Notes: a model not told the origin generated them from the sequence alone. A stretch of 64,000 nt of DNA from Megascapheus bottae (GCA_024803745.1 JANJXV010000161.1:434001-498000); one strand, 5' to 3'; shown: positions 22,850 to 34,090, numbered from the stretch's first letter. A program made the numbers and translations.

Positions 22850-23930
22850 CATACACATTGCTTCTGATCCAAACACTCATTGTTCAATTTAACTAACAAG
22901 ATGTGAGGAACGATGATTGACTGTAATTTACTAGATGGGATTCTAGTGAGTATATATTTCCACTTCCACTCTGAAGCCAGGGAAATGTTTCTGGTACATG
23001 TTTCAACTATCTCCCAAAGAGGAAATAATATGTGAGTACGTTTGATAGTATTTCAGATAGGAGATGGACTTTGGTGTTTGGAACCTGTTGGGCAGAGTGT
23101 ATCAGCTGGGCTGTGATAACAGAGATGATGTTACAGACAGTAATATTTTCATCCCAGACAGACTTAATCCAGATCCTTGGATTTCAGGCCTTGAGTAGAT
23201 AGAATTACAAGTGTGAGCTGCCACCACCACCTGGTTCATTTTGGAAACCTTAATTGCTTCTCATTTGTTCCTTTCCTTTTTTGGAAGATTGATCTAAGCT
23301 GGCTGATTGTGCATCACAATGAAGTGATTGGCCTCAGGAATTGCAAATATTTGTTTCATCAGCACGGAATGAATGAAAGTTGATCTAAACCCAATAGTAT
23401 TTTCCTTCTGATAAATAGGGAACTTACTTATATCATTTTTCCTTGCCTTTGCATTCCCAAAGCAAGCAACATGTTTCTTAAAAACTATACTTCATGAGAA
23501 TATTATAATTAGAATCTATCTTCTGCACACTTCAGAATAGTCCTTGCATTTATAAACTTATATTACAATATTAGGTAGAAGAATGGTGACTGTTAGTTTC
23601 ATAACTACTTCATATGTTTTACTCTTTAAGGCTCATTAAGTCAAGAAGGGATTAAATACATTTATATAATAGTAGAACATAGCTCCTGCTGATTTGATGT
23701 GTGTGCAGATGATACACAGATTTATTAGGATTACTCAAAAGTTTTCTTCAAATTTTCAGTAGTAGACTGCTATGCTAACTGGTAGGTGATAGTAATGATG
23801 CTGAAATTCTATGAATCAGCTATGAAGCAGAATTTCAGGGGAGAGTATTTGCTAGGGACTTAATTTCTAAGACGCATATCAAGAATATTGAACTATAACA
23901 CCAAATGATGGACGACTCAGCGTCACATTT
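22850..23930. other. Unassigned AT-rich sequence
   Basis: No gene seen. A half SINE in reverse lies at about 23,140-23,240 ('gagtagatagaattacaagtgtgagc'). The rest shows no recognised element. Confidence 0.5.
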
Positions 23931-23934
23931 TGTT

Positions 23935-24395
23935 GTTTTATGCAAGTCCTGGGACTTGAACCCAGGGCCTGGGAACTGTCCTTAAAAGTTTTTTTTTGCT
24001 TCAGGCTAGTGTTCTACCACTTTATCCACAGCACCACTTCCAGAATTTTGGTAATGAACTGTAAATCAGAATATCATGCAATTTGTTTGGGCTGGATTCA
24101 AACCTGATTCTGTGTAGATAGGATTCCAAGTGTGAGCGCACAGAGCCTGGCTAGTATCATTCATCATTCAAGTCATGGGACTGCAATTCTGCACCTGGGT
24201 CTTGTCACTGAGCTTTTCAGCTCAAGACTACTGCCCTATCCCTTGAGCCATAGGGCCACTTCTGGGTTTCTGGTGGTTAATTGGAGATAAGAGTCACATG
24301 GACTTCAGTGCCGAGGCTGACTTTGAACTGCTATCCTTGGATCCCAGCCTCTTGAGTAGCTACATTTACAAGTGTGAGCCACCATACCCGGCTAA
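23935..24395 (-). mobile_element. Two reverse SINEs back to back
   Basis: 23,940-24,150 ('tcctgggacttgaacccagggcctgggaactgtcc') and 24,165-24,395 ('tcatgggactgcaattctgcacctgggt', 'tcttgagtagctacatttacaagtgtgagccaccata'). Confidence 0.85.
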
Positions 24396-24399
24396 ATTA

Positions 24400-24800
24400 T
24401 TTTTTAAGTTAATTTATTTTGTTAAGTCAATATATAGTTGGCATACGGTTACATAAGTAATGAACATATTTCTTAAGAAAATTGTTATCCCCTCCCTCAT
24501 TTTTCTCTGTTTTCCTACCCTCAGCCCCCTCTCCACCCAGATTGTTCAGTTCATTTCCGTTTAGTGTATTCCAAGTATCACTGTTCAATTGGTTCACCCT
24601 TTTTCCTTTGTTTTTTTTTTTTACCATTTTATTATACCCTCTCCATTCCCCAAATCACATAAACCTATGTACAAGACACAGGGTACCCGAATTCAACACA
24701 GTGACTACAGAGAATAAAACTAAAGGGAAAAAGAAGAAAAGAGGTAAAAAGCAAAGAAAATGAAAGAACATCATACAGTACCTTAGAATCAACAACACTG
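24400..24800 (-). mobile_element. Probable L1 3'UTR-like piece
   Basis: 'ttatcccctccctcatttttctc' followed by a long T run at 24,608-24,622 and 'accattttattataccctctccattcccc'. The same wording occurs at 30,560-30,640. The pattern fits the pyrimidine-rich 3'UTR of local L1s in reverse, but the family is not certain. Confidence 0.4.
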
Positions 24801-24814
24801 AAAAAACAAAACAT

Positions 24815-25320
24815 AAAACCTTGGGCTGAAAATGAAGCTTGCCTAGCATGTATGAAACCCTGGATTCCATTCCTCAGCACCACATAAACAAAAAACTGGA
24901 AGTGCCACTGTGACTCAGCTGGTAGATTTCTAACGTTCAGCACAGAGTGTCTCCAAGTGACAAAAATCTGTCACATTTAAGTCAGGCTTCAAAACTTTGC
25001 TAGGAACCAGTTATGTGATTTGGAATAAAGTCCAGTTTTCAAAAAATCACTAGCCAGGCGCTGGAGGGTCATAATTGTCATTCTACTAGCCAGGGAGAAG
25101 GTGATTCAAAGCCTTTGCAAGCAAATAAAATGAAAACAAAAAACTGTAAGATTCTACTCTCCACTTATCCATTGAATTTTACATCATATTTCAAATGTCA
25201 TGTTTAACCAACAAGTATTCAAGAAGGGAATCGCTATACAATCACTGGCACATAGATTTTAGAATATAGTAAAAATTAAGCTGAGTCTTTGTATGTCATA
25301 GATACAGATTAATCTATAAT
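24815..25320 (+). mobile_element. SINE pieces
   Basis: Forward tRNA-like part at 24,815-24,965 ('gcttgcctagcatgtatgaaaccctggattccattcc', 'gtgccactgtgactcagc') and an Alu-like stub at 25,050-25,125. The remainder is AT-rich with no feature. Confidence 0.65.
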
Positions 25321-25324
25321 AAAA

Positions 25325-26125
25325 CACATGTCTATAGAGTGTATAGTCTATCCTACATTTTTATGTCTATGTAGTTATGTTTATATCTCCAAAATTATGT
25401 CCAGAACTTTGGGTATCAACTATTCAATCATCGCTCTACTACCTTTTGAAACTAATATCCATATATTAAGGATATCATGTACCTTTTGTTCCTTGGTCTT
25501 GACTTATCTCACTCAACAGGATTCACTCTAATTTCATCCACTACCCCAAAAATGCCATTATTATTTTTTTCTGTGCAGATCTTCTTTTTATGTATTTATA
25601 TTTATTGTAATTTATAGAAGGGTTACATTATATTCACCAGATAGAAGGTGCATTACTTCTCAAACTTTGATACCCCATGTAATGATATGGTCCCCATTTC
25701 CCTTCCCCTACCCCCACTCATGTTTATTTCCCCCCTTCCCTATCCAATTTCAAATAACCAATTAGGCACATATGAAATATATCAGAAAACAAGGTGAAAT
25801 ATTGTAACAATATGATATAACCAAGGGATAGCAAAAGAGATAAGAGATCACATAGTTCATTAAGGACAACAATCACTCATTATATGAGTTTTGTTTCTTT
25901 ATCTTGGAGGTCCTTACATTTAGTGTCATACTATTTGTCACGATGTCTCTAGATTTTGTTCTATTGTAAATCTCTGGTAGCAGAGATTTGACAAATGAGG
26001 GAGACTCTTGGGCCTATGTTCCTTTGAGTTTGGCTTACTTCACTTAATATGATTTTTTTCCTTTTCATCCACTTCCCCGAGAATGCCATTATTTTATCTT
26101 GTCGGTTGGCTATGTATCATTCCAT
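25325..26125 (-). mobile_element. Old L1 interrupted by a younger L1 3' end
   Basis: An older L1-like sequence ('cttatctcactcaacaggattc') is interrupted at 25,562. There a T run and a younger L1 3' end begin ('gggttacattatattcaccagatagaagg'), lasting to about 26,063. Older sequence resumes at 26,066. The words around 25,536-25,561 and 26,069-26,094 ('catccactNcccc..aatgccattatt') are near-identical and look like a target-site duplication. The younger piece is 5' truncated at 'cacttaatatga'. Confidence 0.65.
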
Positions 26126-26126
26126 T

Positions 26127-26156
26127 GTGTGTGTGTGCGTTTGTGTGTGTGTGTGT

Positions 26157-26193
<37 letters not shown>

Positions 26194-26199
26194 CGTGTA
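26127..26199. repeat. (GT)n microsatellite
   Basis: About 70 bp of GT with a few C and A interruptions. Confidence 0.97.
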
Positions 26200-26279
26200 T
26201 GACATTATTTGTAGTAGGGCATCTGGTTGTTTCCATCATCCAACCTCATTTTCTACAGATATTTTTATAGTCTCTTTTT

Positions 26280-27410
26280 TATTTTCAGGGTAATGTATAG
26301 AGGGGTTACGATTACATTTACAGGTAGTGGACTGCATTACTTCTCACACATTTATTCCACTCCACATGTTTTTGTCCCCAGTTCCCTCTCCCCTCCCCTT
26401 CCCAATCATCTTGTTTCCCCCCTTCCCTTTCCTATTTGACATAAACAAATAAACATATATACAATATGCCAGGGAAAAATCAGATACAGTAACAATCTGA
26501 CATTAACCATAGGGCAAAATAAGAGATGAGAAATAACATAGTAGATTAAGGACAAAAATCACACAAGATTAAGAGCAACGATGACACAAGATATAGCTCT
26601 TGTTCCCATATCCTAGAGATCCTTTCATTTAGCCTCATCCTATATGACCTTATATACCTAGGTTTTTGAGTTATTGTAATCCTCTGCTAGGAGAGTCCTA
26701 GATGTGAACTAATTATTACAAATGAGGGAAACCATTGAGCTTATGTTTCTTTGGGTCTGGCTGCTTCACTTAATATGAATTTTTCCAAGTCTTTCCATTT
26801 CCTTACAAATGGGGCGATGTCATTCCTTCTGATGGCAGCATAGCATTCCATTGTGTATACGTACCACATCTTCTTGATTCAGTCATCTACTGAGTGGCAT
26901 CTGGGTTGGTTTCATATCTTTGCTATGGTAAATAGTGCTGCAAAGAGCATCATTGTGGTAGTGGCTTTAGTATGTCCTTTTTTCTGGACAATTGGGTCGA
27001 TGCCAAGTAGTGGATTTGCTGGATCATAGGGGAGCTCTATGTTCAGTCTTTTGAGGAACCACCACACTGCTTTCCCTAGTGGTTGAACGAGTTTACACTC
27101 ACACCAACAGTGTAGGTGTGATCCCACCTGGTCACTTCCCCACCAGTATCTCTTATTAGATTTTTTGATAATGGCCATTCTGACTGGAGTCAGGTGGAAT
27201 CTCAAAGTTGTTTTGATTTTCATTTCCCTTATTGCTAGAGATATGGAGCATTTCTTCATGTGTCTAAAGCCCATTTTAATTTTTTCTTCAGAGAATACTC
27301 TTTTAAGTCTTTAGCCCACCTTTTAATAGGATGGTTGTTTCTTTGAAGATTTGTTTGGGAGAGATTCATTTTTTTCAGCTATAGATATATTTTAGATAAC
27401 TACATATATT
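26280..27410 (-). mobile_element. L1 3' fragment
   Basis: 3'UTR from 26,280, then the ORF2 C-terminus. The frame 26,912-27,274 reads KCSISLAIREMKIKTTLRF and LNIELPYDPANPLLGIDP, close to the other L1s but more diverged. It is truncated near 27,410. This L1 is outside the duplicated part. Confidence 0.88.
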
Positions 27411-27424
27411 TTTGTAGAAAAAAG

Positions 27425-27775
27425 AATGGAAGCCATCATGCTGGCTCACAACTTAATTTCAGCTACTTAGGAGGCTCAGGGCTTAGGATCACAGGTCAAA
27501 GCCAACCAGGGCCCTACAGTGTGTGAGATCAAACTCTGAACATACAATGACTGTAAGAGGAATCTCACTGCCTGGGAATGTAGCCTAATGGTAGAGTGCT
27601 CACCTAGAATGCATGAAGACCTAGGTTCTATTCACCGGTACCGCATATTCAGAAAAAAGCTAGAAGTGGCGCTGTGTTTCAAGAGGCAGAGCACTCACCT
27701 TGGGCAAGCGAGTCCAATGAAAATGTCTAGGCCCTGAGTCCAAGCCGTAGGACTGGCAAAAAGAAAAATGAGCAA
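27425..27775 (+). mobile_element. Forward dimeric SINE
   Basis: Alu-like half at 27,430-27,540, then 'gcctgggaatgtagcctaatggtagagtgctcacctagaatgcatgaagacctaggttctattc' and 'gctagaagtggcgctgtg'. B-box-like 'ggttctattc'. Confidence 0.85.
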
Positions 27776-27864
27776 TCTTACTTAAGTAACAAGGAATGTA
27801 CCTTATATTTATACAGACTGAAAAATTCATTAAGAAATTAGAAAATATGTATAAAGTGCATAAT

Positions 27865-28150
27865 TTCTTTTGTGTGTTGGCACTGGGTCTTCAACTGAGT
27901 GCTTCAGCTCTATCCCTGACCTTTTCTACTCAAGGCTAGCACTCTACCAATGCAGCCCAAAATCAACTATCTTCAACTGAGATATAAGCGATGAATATTT
28001 CAGGGTGCTTCATGAAAAACATTTTTATAAATTGAAACTTTCAACACAGTCTTATTTTAGTATGAATGTTGAGATGGGAAGAGACAGAAAAAGTGAAATG
28101 TTTCCTGATCCCCATAGAGAAGAGACTCAGCAGAACCACTGTGGTCTGCA
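27865..28150 (-). mobile_element. SINE stub and unassigned sequence
   Basis: Reverse tRNA-like stub at 27,875-27,965 ('ctcaaggctagcactctacc'). The rest (to 28,150) has no recognised feature. Confidence 0.55.
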
Positions 28151-28164
28151 GGCTTCTTTGTGAG

Positions 28165-28400
28165 TTTTGTTTGCTTGTTTGATTTTTGTCAATTGTGGGG
28201 CTTGAACTCTGGGCCTGGGCACTGTCCCTGAGCTCTTCAGCTCAAGGCTAGTGCTTTAATCTGTGAGCCACAGTGCCACTTCTGGTTTTTCTGGCAGTTA
28301 ACTGGGTACTTTGGCTGGCTTTAAACTTTGATTCTCAGATCTTAGCCTCCTGAGTAGCTAAGATTATAGGTGTGAGGTACCATCACCAGGCTGCTGCTCT
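28165..28400 (-). mobile_element. Reverse dimeric SINE
   Basis: 'ggggcttgaactctgggcctgggcactgtccctgagctcttcagctcaagg', then 'gattctcagatcttagcctcctgagtagctaag'. Little diverged from the others. Confidence 0.92.
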
Positions 28401-28404
28401 GTTA

Positions 28405-28750
28405 CTATGCAGGTTCTGGATCAAGAACTTCAAGTTCTTACTTCAATTTTTTCTTCTCTTGCCTGAAACTCTGCCATTTCAACGAAGCCCCAGTTCCTGG
28501 TCTTTGTTGGTTAATAAGAGATATTATGATTTTCTAATATTCAGAGCAATGATTATAAAACCCAGCATTTTACTTACTTGAATAAATTAAGAGACAGGAC
28601 CTAGTGAGATGGAAAACAAATTTTTTTTTCAAGTTGCTATCCTGTTCTAATGCATAAGTCTGGCTATTTTGCTTACACACAAATATGTATTTTACCATTT
28701 CTACTCTATTTTTGCTTAGCTTAAAAACACCACTGCCATTTCATAGATTT
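28405..28750. other. Unassigned sequence
   Basis: No gene or element recognised. Confidence 0.5.
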
Positions 28751-28754
28751 TGTT

Positions 28755-29285
28755 GTTGTTGTTTGTGGTGCTTGAACTCTGTGCCTGGGCTGTTCCTCAG
28801 ATCTTCAGTTCAATGCCAGTGCTCTACTACTTTTGATTTGGCCAGTCCTGGCCTTGAACTCAGGGACTGAGCACTGTCCTTATATTTTCTCAAGGCTAGG
28901 GCTCTACCACTTCAGCCTCAGCACCACTTCCAGCATTTTTCTATGAATGTGATATTGAGGAATTGAACCCAGGTCTTCGTGCATGCTAGGCAAGCACTCT
29001 ACCACTAGGCCAAACTCCCAGCCCAAAATTATTCATCATTACTATTAGCTATCTTCTTTTTTTATTATTGATTCATCATGTTGCTTGGACTTTGGGCCTG
29101 GACTGTCCCTGACATCTTCAGCTCAAGGCTAGCACTCTCCTCTACAGCTCCATTTTTGGTTTCTGGTAGTTAATTGGTGATGTAAGTCTCACAAACATAT
29201 GTGTCCAGGCTGGCTTTGGGCTTTGAACCAAGATCCTCCAATCTCAGCCTCCATAGTAGGTAGAATTACACGCTTCAGCCAGCAG
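28755..29285 (-). mobile_element. Three reverse SINE parts in a row
   Basis: 28,765-28,835, 28,840-29,025 ('ggccttgaactcagggactgagcactgtcc', 'gcatgctaggcaagcactctaccactaggcc') and 29,075-29,285. One SINE appears to have inserted into another. Confidence 0.85.
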
Positions 29286-29295
29286 TGCCTTACTG

Positions 29296-29406
29296 TTTGA
29301 TGTCTCTGTCTCTGTCTCTCTGTCTGCCTGTCTCTGTCTGTCTGCCTGTCTGTCTCTCTGTCTCTCTGTCTCTCTGTCTCTCTGTCTCTCTCTGTCACTG
29401 TCTCTC

Positions 29407-29486
<80 letters not shown>
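29296..29486. repeat. (CTGT)n/(CT)n microsatellite
   Basis: Mixed 'ctgtctgcctgtctctctg' then pure CT at 29,428-29,484. Its make-up is similar to that at 8,530-8,768, but it is at a different site. Confidence 0.97.
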
Positions 29487-29487
<1 letters not shown>

Positions 29488-29488
<1 letters not shown>

Positions 29489-30190
29489 GGTTGTAAGAGT
29501 TTAATTGTGCACCTGGGCAGTGTCCCTGGGCTCTTCAGCTCAAGGCTACAACCTTAAACACCTTGAGCCACATTGTCAGTTCTGGTTTTCTGGTGCTTAA
29601 GTGGAAGTAACAGTTTCATGGACTTTAGTGTCTGGCCTGGCTTTGAACTGTGATCCTCAGAACCCAACCTTCTGAGATCATTTCCAGCTTTTTTTTAGTG
29701 TAAGTGGTACAGAGTAATTGAACACAGGGCTTTGTGCATACTAGGCAAGCAAACTACCACTAGTGTGCACTCCAGCCTTAGATAAGGGCTTTCTTTTTCT
29801 TTTTCTTTTTTTCACTCATGGGGCTTGAACTCTGGGCCTGGATGTTTACCTTAAGCTCTTCAGCTCAAGGCAAGAGCTCTACCACTTGAGGCACATTGTC
29901 ATTTTGAATTTTCTGGATTATTTGGAAATAAGATTCTCACAGATTTTTATGCCTGGGCCGTCTTTGAACCTCGATCCTCCAGGGTAGCTAGGATTACCAG
30001 AGTGAGCCACCAGTCACGGGCATTAAATTATTATTTTTTGCATGTCCTATGGCTTCAACTCATGGCCAGAGCACTATCCTAGGGCTTGCTCAAGGATAGC
30101 ACTTTACTTCAGCCAGCCAACTCCCGGTCCAAATAGGCCACTCTTGAAGCTAGAATTACAGAGATCGGCCATAATACTGGCATGTTGTTA
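29488..30190 (-). mobile_element. Reverse SINE cluster
   Basis: At least three parts: 29,500-29,680 ('cagctcaaggctacaacc', 'ctggctttgaactgtgatcctcaga'), 29,690-29,780 (tRNA-like stub) and 29,815-30,020 ('ggggcttgaactctgggcctgg', 'gggtagctaggattaccagagtgagcca'). A worn stub ends at about 30,180. Confidence 0.85.
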
Positions 30191-30269
30191 TCTAAGTATA
30201 TAATTTTTCTTCTATTTTTGATGGCTTTTCTTTGTGTACATATTTCCTACATATTTTATGGAAAACTTC

Positions 30270-30475
30270 CTTCCCACTGGGGCCATAAGTTAAGCCTAGT
30301 GGAAGCGTTCTTGCCGAGCATGAATGAAGACCCAAGTTCAATTCCTCAGCACAACATTGATAAAAAAAGATAAAAGTGGTGCTGTGGCACATGTGATAGA
30401 ACTTGCGCCTTAAGAATAAACAAAAACAAGGATCGTGCTCAGGTCCTGAGTCTAAGCCCAGTACTGGCAAAAAAA
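30270..30475 (+). mobile_element. Forward SINE, tRNA-like part
   Basis: 'gaatgaagacccaagttcaattcctcagcac', 'aaaagtggtgctgtggcacatgtgatag', 'gtgctcaggtcctgagtctaagccc', then an A-rich tail. Confidence 0.85.
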
Positions 30476-30509
30476 ATTCTGCCCAAAGTAGACATTTAAA
30501 CTTATTGTA

Positions 30510-30680
30510 CTTTTCAAAAAATTTGTTGTTCAAGGTGATATACAAAGAGATTGCTGTTACATATGTAATGAGTACATTTCTTGTAAACACTGTTACCCCC
30601 TCCCCCATTTTCTCTTTCCCTTCAACCCAAGTCATAAATTTCATTTACAACAAATATATATGTATTTTCATTCCTGAAAA
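30510..30680 (-). mobile_element. L1 3'UTR-like piece
   Basis: 'gattgctgttacatatgtaatgagtacatttcttg' and 'ttaccccctcccccattttctctttcccttc' share their wording with 24,430-24,530. Assignment to L1 is tentative. Confidence 0.4.
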
Positions 30681-30684
30681 AAAT

Positions 30685-30945
30685 AGTTTAAAATGTGTTC
30701 AAATAAATGATGTAGGTTGATATATTTATCAAAATGGATTACTTGAACTCTAAAATAAACATTCTAAGTAATTTTTCTCATAAAATCGTAGTAATGCTAT
30801 AAAACTAATATAAAAGGAATTTTAGTTATTAATTTCTTATGTTTTACCTTTAACATTATTACACTAAGCATACTGTTTATGGTATTAATACAGACAGCAT
30901 GAAATATGATTATGTAAAAAAATTAAATGATTAAAAATAGTAAGG
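30685..30945. other. AT-rich sequence, nothing recognised
   Basis: No gene or repeat seen. Confidence 0.5.
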
Positions 30946-30949
30946 TTGG

Positions 30950-31240
30950 GGGCCAGTAATTTGGCTTGGTGGCACACACCCTGGACTGGCAAAAAAGAAG
31001 TAGCGTTAGATAAAACAGATTTATTTCCAAATGTGTGGAAAATGGTATGATTTCTTGTTTGGCTAGTCCTGGGCTTGACCTGAGGGACCAGGAACTGTCC
31101 TTGGCCACATTTGTTCAAGGGTGGCACTCTTACACCTGAGCAACAGTGCCCCATCTGCTTTTTCTGTGTATGCAGTGTCGAAGAATTGAATCAAGGTCTT
31201 CTTGTATACTAGGCGAGCACTCTACAACTAGGCAACATTA
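30950..31240 (-). mobile_element. Reverse SINE, tRNA-like part
   Basis: 'ggctagtcctgggcttgacctgagggaccaggaactgtcc', 'acacctgagcaacagtgcccc', 'tcttgtatactaggcgagcactctacaac'. A stub of another SINE lies at 30,955-30,990. Confidence 0.8.
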
Positions 31241-31244
31241 AAAG

Positions 31245-31655
31245 CCAAAGTAGATTTTTGATGCTATTGTGGAGTTTTAATTTTCTTAAATATTTGTACA
31301 AAGCACAATGGATATATAATCAGACTTGAACTCACAGAACAGAGTCCCACATAATATTACAGTTACTCTGGCACTTCTCCCGATTGACAAAACACATTTC
31401 CAGGCATCTGCTCTGTCCTTAAGCTTTGGTAGCTGACTTGTCTTTCCATGGAGGCCTGGCCTGGATTCCTGGTGATTCCATGCATTTCATAGTTCCCTGT
31501 ATATCCAGTAAGGTTGTCTTCTATGGGACCAGACCTTTCTGGTTTTTGGCCCACCCAGGACCTATGTGTCTGAGGTCTCACATTATAAGTGGAAAATAAA
31601 ACACAGTATAATAAGCACTGAAGAACTGCACACCATAATATTAACAATGAGAGTT
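31245..31655. other. Unassigned sequence
   Basis: One minus frame (31,363-31,668) stays open for about 100 codons but resembles nothing I know. It could be 3' sequence of the RalGDS-like remnant. Confidence 0.35.
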
Positions 31656-31661
31656 TAATAG

Positions 31662-32187
31662 TTAGCAAAGTAAATACAATGAATACTTGACAAGAATCAT
31701 GAGAGCAAGATAAAGAGACGTCTTTTTAGGAAGGGGACAGGGAAGCTCTAAATCCAGACTGGCCTCCAAGTTGCCTTCAGGCAGTAATTCTACTTCCGAG
31801 TCCTCAGAAGGGTCTCCTTCCTCATGAGAAACAGAATGTCCTTCCTGAGTTAAGAGGGGGATGGATTCTGGTTTGTCGAATGGAGATTGAGTCTCTTTTA
31901 GTGAGATGGATGGGTCTGGATATTCTGTGAGGATGGATTCATTTTCCTCCAATGAATCCAGTATTGAGAGTACACTTGCTGCTTCCCATGGGGACATTTT
32001 CCATGAGCCCAGCGTGTGCCCCTTCAGCTTGCACAATAAGTGGAGTGTTACTCTGACTCAGATGGACTGACTCTGGGTGGAGTGTGAAAGGAAACGGAAG
32101 GAAATCTGGCTGCTCTTTTTCTTCCTCCATAGTATCTGCAGGTTCAACTGTGTCACACATGGGGTTCAGAGCAAAAGGTATATCCAT
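31662..32187 (-). pseudogene. Acidic coding-like remnant, possibly the linker of the RalGDS-like gene
   Basis: Two overlapping minus frames (32,187-31,939 and 32,036-31,662) read as one acidic, Pro/Ser-rich chain if a single frameshift near 31,960 is assumed. Examples are DTVEPADTMEEEKEQPDFLP and EEGDPSEDSEVELLPEGNLE. In RalGDS proteins the part between the REM and CDC25 (GEF) domains is acidic and Pro-rich, and the position downstream of the REM remains fits. No CDC25 catalytic domain was found after it. The assignment is by position and composition only. Confidence 0.3.
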
Positions 32188-32189
32188 AG

Positions 32190-32635
32190 GACTCTAAACC
32201 TGTTTGGTAATTTCTACAGAAGGCCCATGCTTTCTGGAGTGCAGTGATGATTCTCAGTCTCCATCAGTCACCAGCTCCATTGGTGGGTTTTTCATCCGGA
32301 GTTCAGGATAAGCTCTTACACGATGACCCAAACCTAAGAATGGAAATAGGTACAGAGTGGACAGAGTGGACTCTGCAAGTTGAAGTGTCACTCAACTTCC
32401 ATGAGGACCTAATGGAGGAACCTGTAGAACTGGAGTTTGGACTGAACACTGAGGAGGTGTAGGGTCTTTCTAATGAGTGCTTATTCCAGAGTCCTTTCAG
32501 AGGACAGACATTACCTGGCTGACACCACCCATAAAGGGCATTTTGCCAAGCTCTGTAGAAGTAAGGGCCAACCAATATCTAGATCACATGGGCTTCCTAC
32601 TCACAGGTTCTGAGGCACCCACACCAGGACTTCTA
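32190..32635 (-). other. Sequence between REM and linker-like remains
   Basis: Several short open frames on both strands; none recognised. It probably belongs to the same degraded locus. Confidence 0.3.
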
Positions 32636-32639
32636 CTTT

Positions 32640-32830
32640 TTCTTGGTCTTACTGGTCACATATTCCTCCAGCTGGTCAAAAAGTTTGTGTTTAGAAGAGC
32701 AGGTCCAAAGCCGACATGTGGAGCCTCATATAGAGCTTGAGTTGTGTCAGGGTGTGGCAGTTCTTGAACTCGTAGAAATCACTCGGGTAGAAGTCCATTC
32801 ACATCGTATAGATGGAACACATGATGCTGT
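32640..32830 (-). pseudogene. REM C-terminal half remnant of the RalGDS-like gene
   Basis: The minus frame reads SDFYEFKNCHTLTQLKLYM, then RLHMSALDLLF, and after a one-base shift KLFDQLEEYVTSKTKKK. RalGDS family REM domains end in a helix pair of the form 'PPDFxCLKQLxxYxxLxMPGSxLExxAxxLLxQLE', which this follows well: 'L..LKLYMRLHM' then 'FDQLEE'. A frameshift and stop codons break it. It lies about 1 kb downstream of the REM N-terminal exon on the same strand, as in a gene with an intron. Confidence 0.5.
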
Positions 32831-32834
32831 GGGC

Positions 32835-33110
32835 ACATTCGGTACAAGGAAAGTGAGAGCCTTCTCTCTCCATCCTGAGCCTTTTACCAAAGCCCCTTTC
32901 TTGCAGGATTCTAATGCTGTGGCTGTCCTGCAGAGATGTGCACTTATGTGCTGGGAGGCGTGTAAGAGACACTCGAGAACAGGATGACTTTTACACCCCA
33001 CTTCCAGAAGCTTCTGAGAGAGGCCTCTATGCATCTGTCCAAAGTAAACGCACCTTAAATTAACTAAGTAAATGCTCTAAATAAATCAATAAGTGAATGC
33101 TCTAAATAAA
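32835..33110. other. Unassigned sequence in the RalGDS-like locus
   Basis: A minus frame at 32,747-33,034 is open, but the recognisable REM reading lies in another frame, so this is likely a shadow. A small near-tandem repeat 'aagtaaatgctctaaataaa' lies at 33,064-33,115. Confidence 0.4.
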
Positions 33111-33114
33111 GAAC

Positions 33115-33335
33115 TAAATGCTCATTCCTCTAATCTTAGCCACCCAGCAGGCTGAGCTCTGAAGATCACAGTGGAAAGCCAGTCTAGTCAGTAAAAGTCT
33201 AAAGGCACTTGTCTTCAATTAGGCAGCAAAAAGCCAGAACTTGACCTATGACTCAAATGGTACAGTGCTAATTTTTGAACGCCAAACGGATGGCATTTAG
33301 ACCTGGGTTCAGTTTCAAGTGGCAGCACTGGACCA
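33115..33335 (+). mobile_element. Forward dimeric SINE, worn
   Basis: 'ctcattcctctaatcttagccacccagcaggctgagctctgaagatca' then 'agccagaacttgacctatgactcaaatgg'. Both halves are present. Confidence 0.75.
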
Positions 33336-33784
33336 CACACCAAAATGTAAATGCTTTCAGGTTCTAACAGGCAAAGCTATCACAATCCCTCCCTGATGGC
33401 TCAAAAGTGATTCAGCCCCCAGCTTTTCCTCTGACTCCAGTATTTCACAGGCCTCCGCCATTAGTACTGACACCTCATTTCTTACTGGGAAATGGGATTT
33501 CCTAGGATGTCACCTAGGTGAGGGCTGCAGTTGGGAGCCACTTACTCATGCCTGAAATCAAAGCACACTGTTGAGACTCCAGTAGCTTGTGAGGGAAATG
33601 AAATGGCATGGTGTCCCAGTCATAATAAAGTAGTTTGTGCACTTGTATCATGCTTAGCTCCCCTGTGAACACCCCAGTGAAACAAACAGGCTCAGAGAGG
33701 AGCCAAGTATTCCAAGGCTTGGCCAGGAGTGGTGAGCAAACATGGGTTTGGAGGGGGAACACTCACTTTTTCAAGAGAATTTCC
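33336..33784. other. Intron-like sequence downstream of the REM exon
   Basis: Starts (on the minus strand) right after the donor-like 'aaa|gtgagtg' at about 33,766. A minus frame at 33,514-33,762 is open but unrecognised. No repeats are apparent. Confidence 0.35.
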
Positions 33785-34083
33785 AGCAACTACTACATTG
33801 TCCTCCACTATTTGAAATTGTGCAGGAAGTTTCCCACATAAAAGAGATCACCTTTCTGGTAGGCAAGGATCAGCTTTGTCAGCAGCATCTCCAACAGGCC
33901 TTCCTCCAGGATCCATAGGTTACAAGGCTCATTCAGAGTCTGAGCTGACTTACCATCACACTGTATTGGCAAAACAGTGGATATTTCAAACGTAGGAATG
34001 GGACCACACTTCACACTGAGGAATTGGTATAGAGTAGATTGGAAATGACACACTCTAATCTCAGTATAGTCACTTGAAAGCAC
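33768..34083 (-). pseudogene. RalGDS/RGL-like REM N-terminal exon remnant
   Basis: The minus frame reads LEEGLLEMLLTKLILAYQ, then KGDLFYVGNFLHNF, and after stop codons LLEILLKK just before a donor-like 'aaa|gtgagtg'. This follows the REM domain of RalGDS/RGL exchange factors: 'IKAGTLEKLVxxLxxAFxxxDxxYVxxFLxTYRxFxxxxxVLxLLxKR', with an intron after that point. These proteins load GTP on Ral GTPases. Here stops replace the 'YRAF' part, so the exon is non-functional. About 85 codons upstream of the motif stay open. Part of it recurs at 1-232. The identity rests on motif spacing, not a database match. Confidence 0.55.
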
Positions 34084-34090
34084 ACAAGAA

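Noticed and set aside
32477..32740. Plus-strand frame resembling a membrane protein
   Set aside because: It is antisense to the REM-like remains at 32,640-32,830 and has no matching family.
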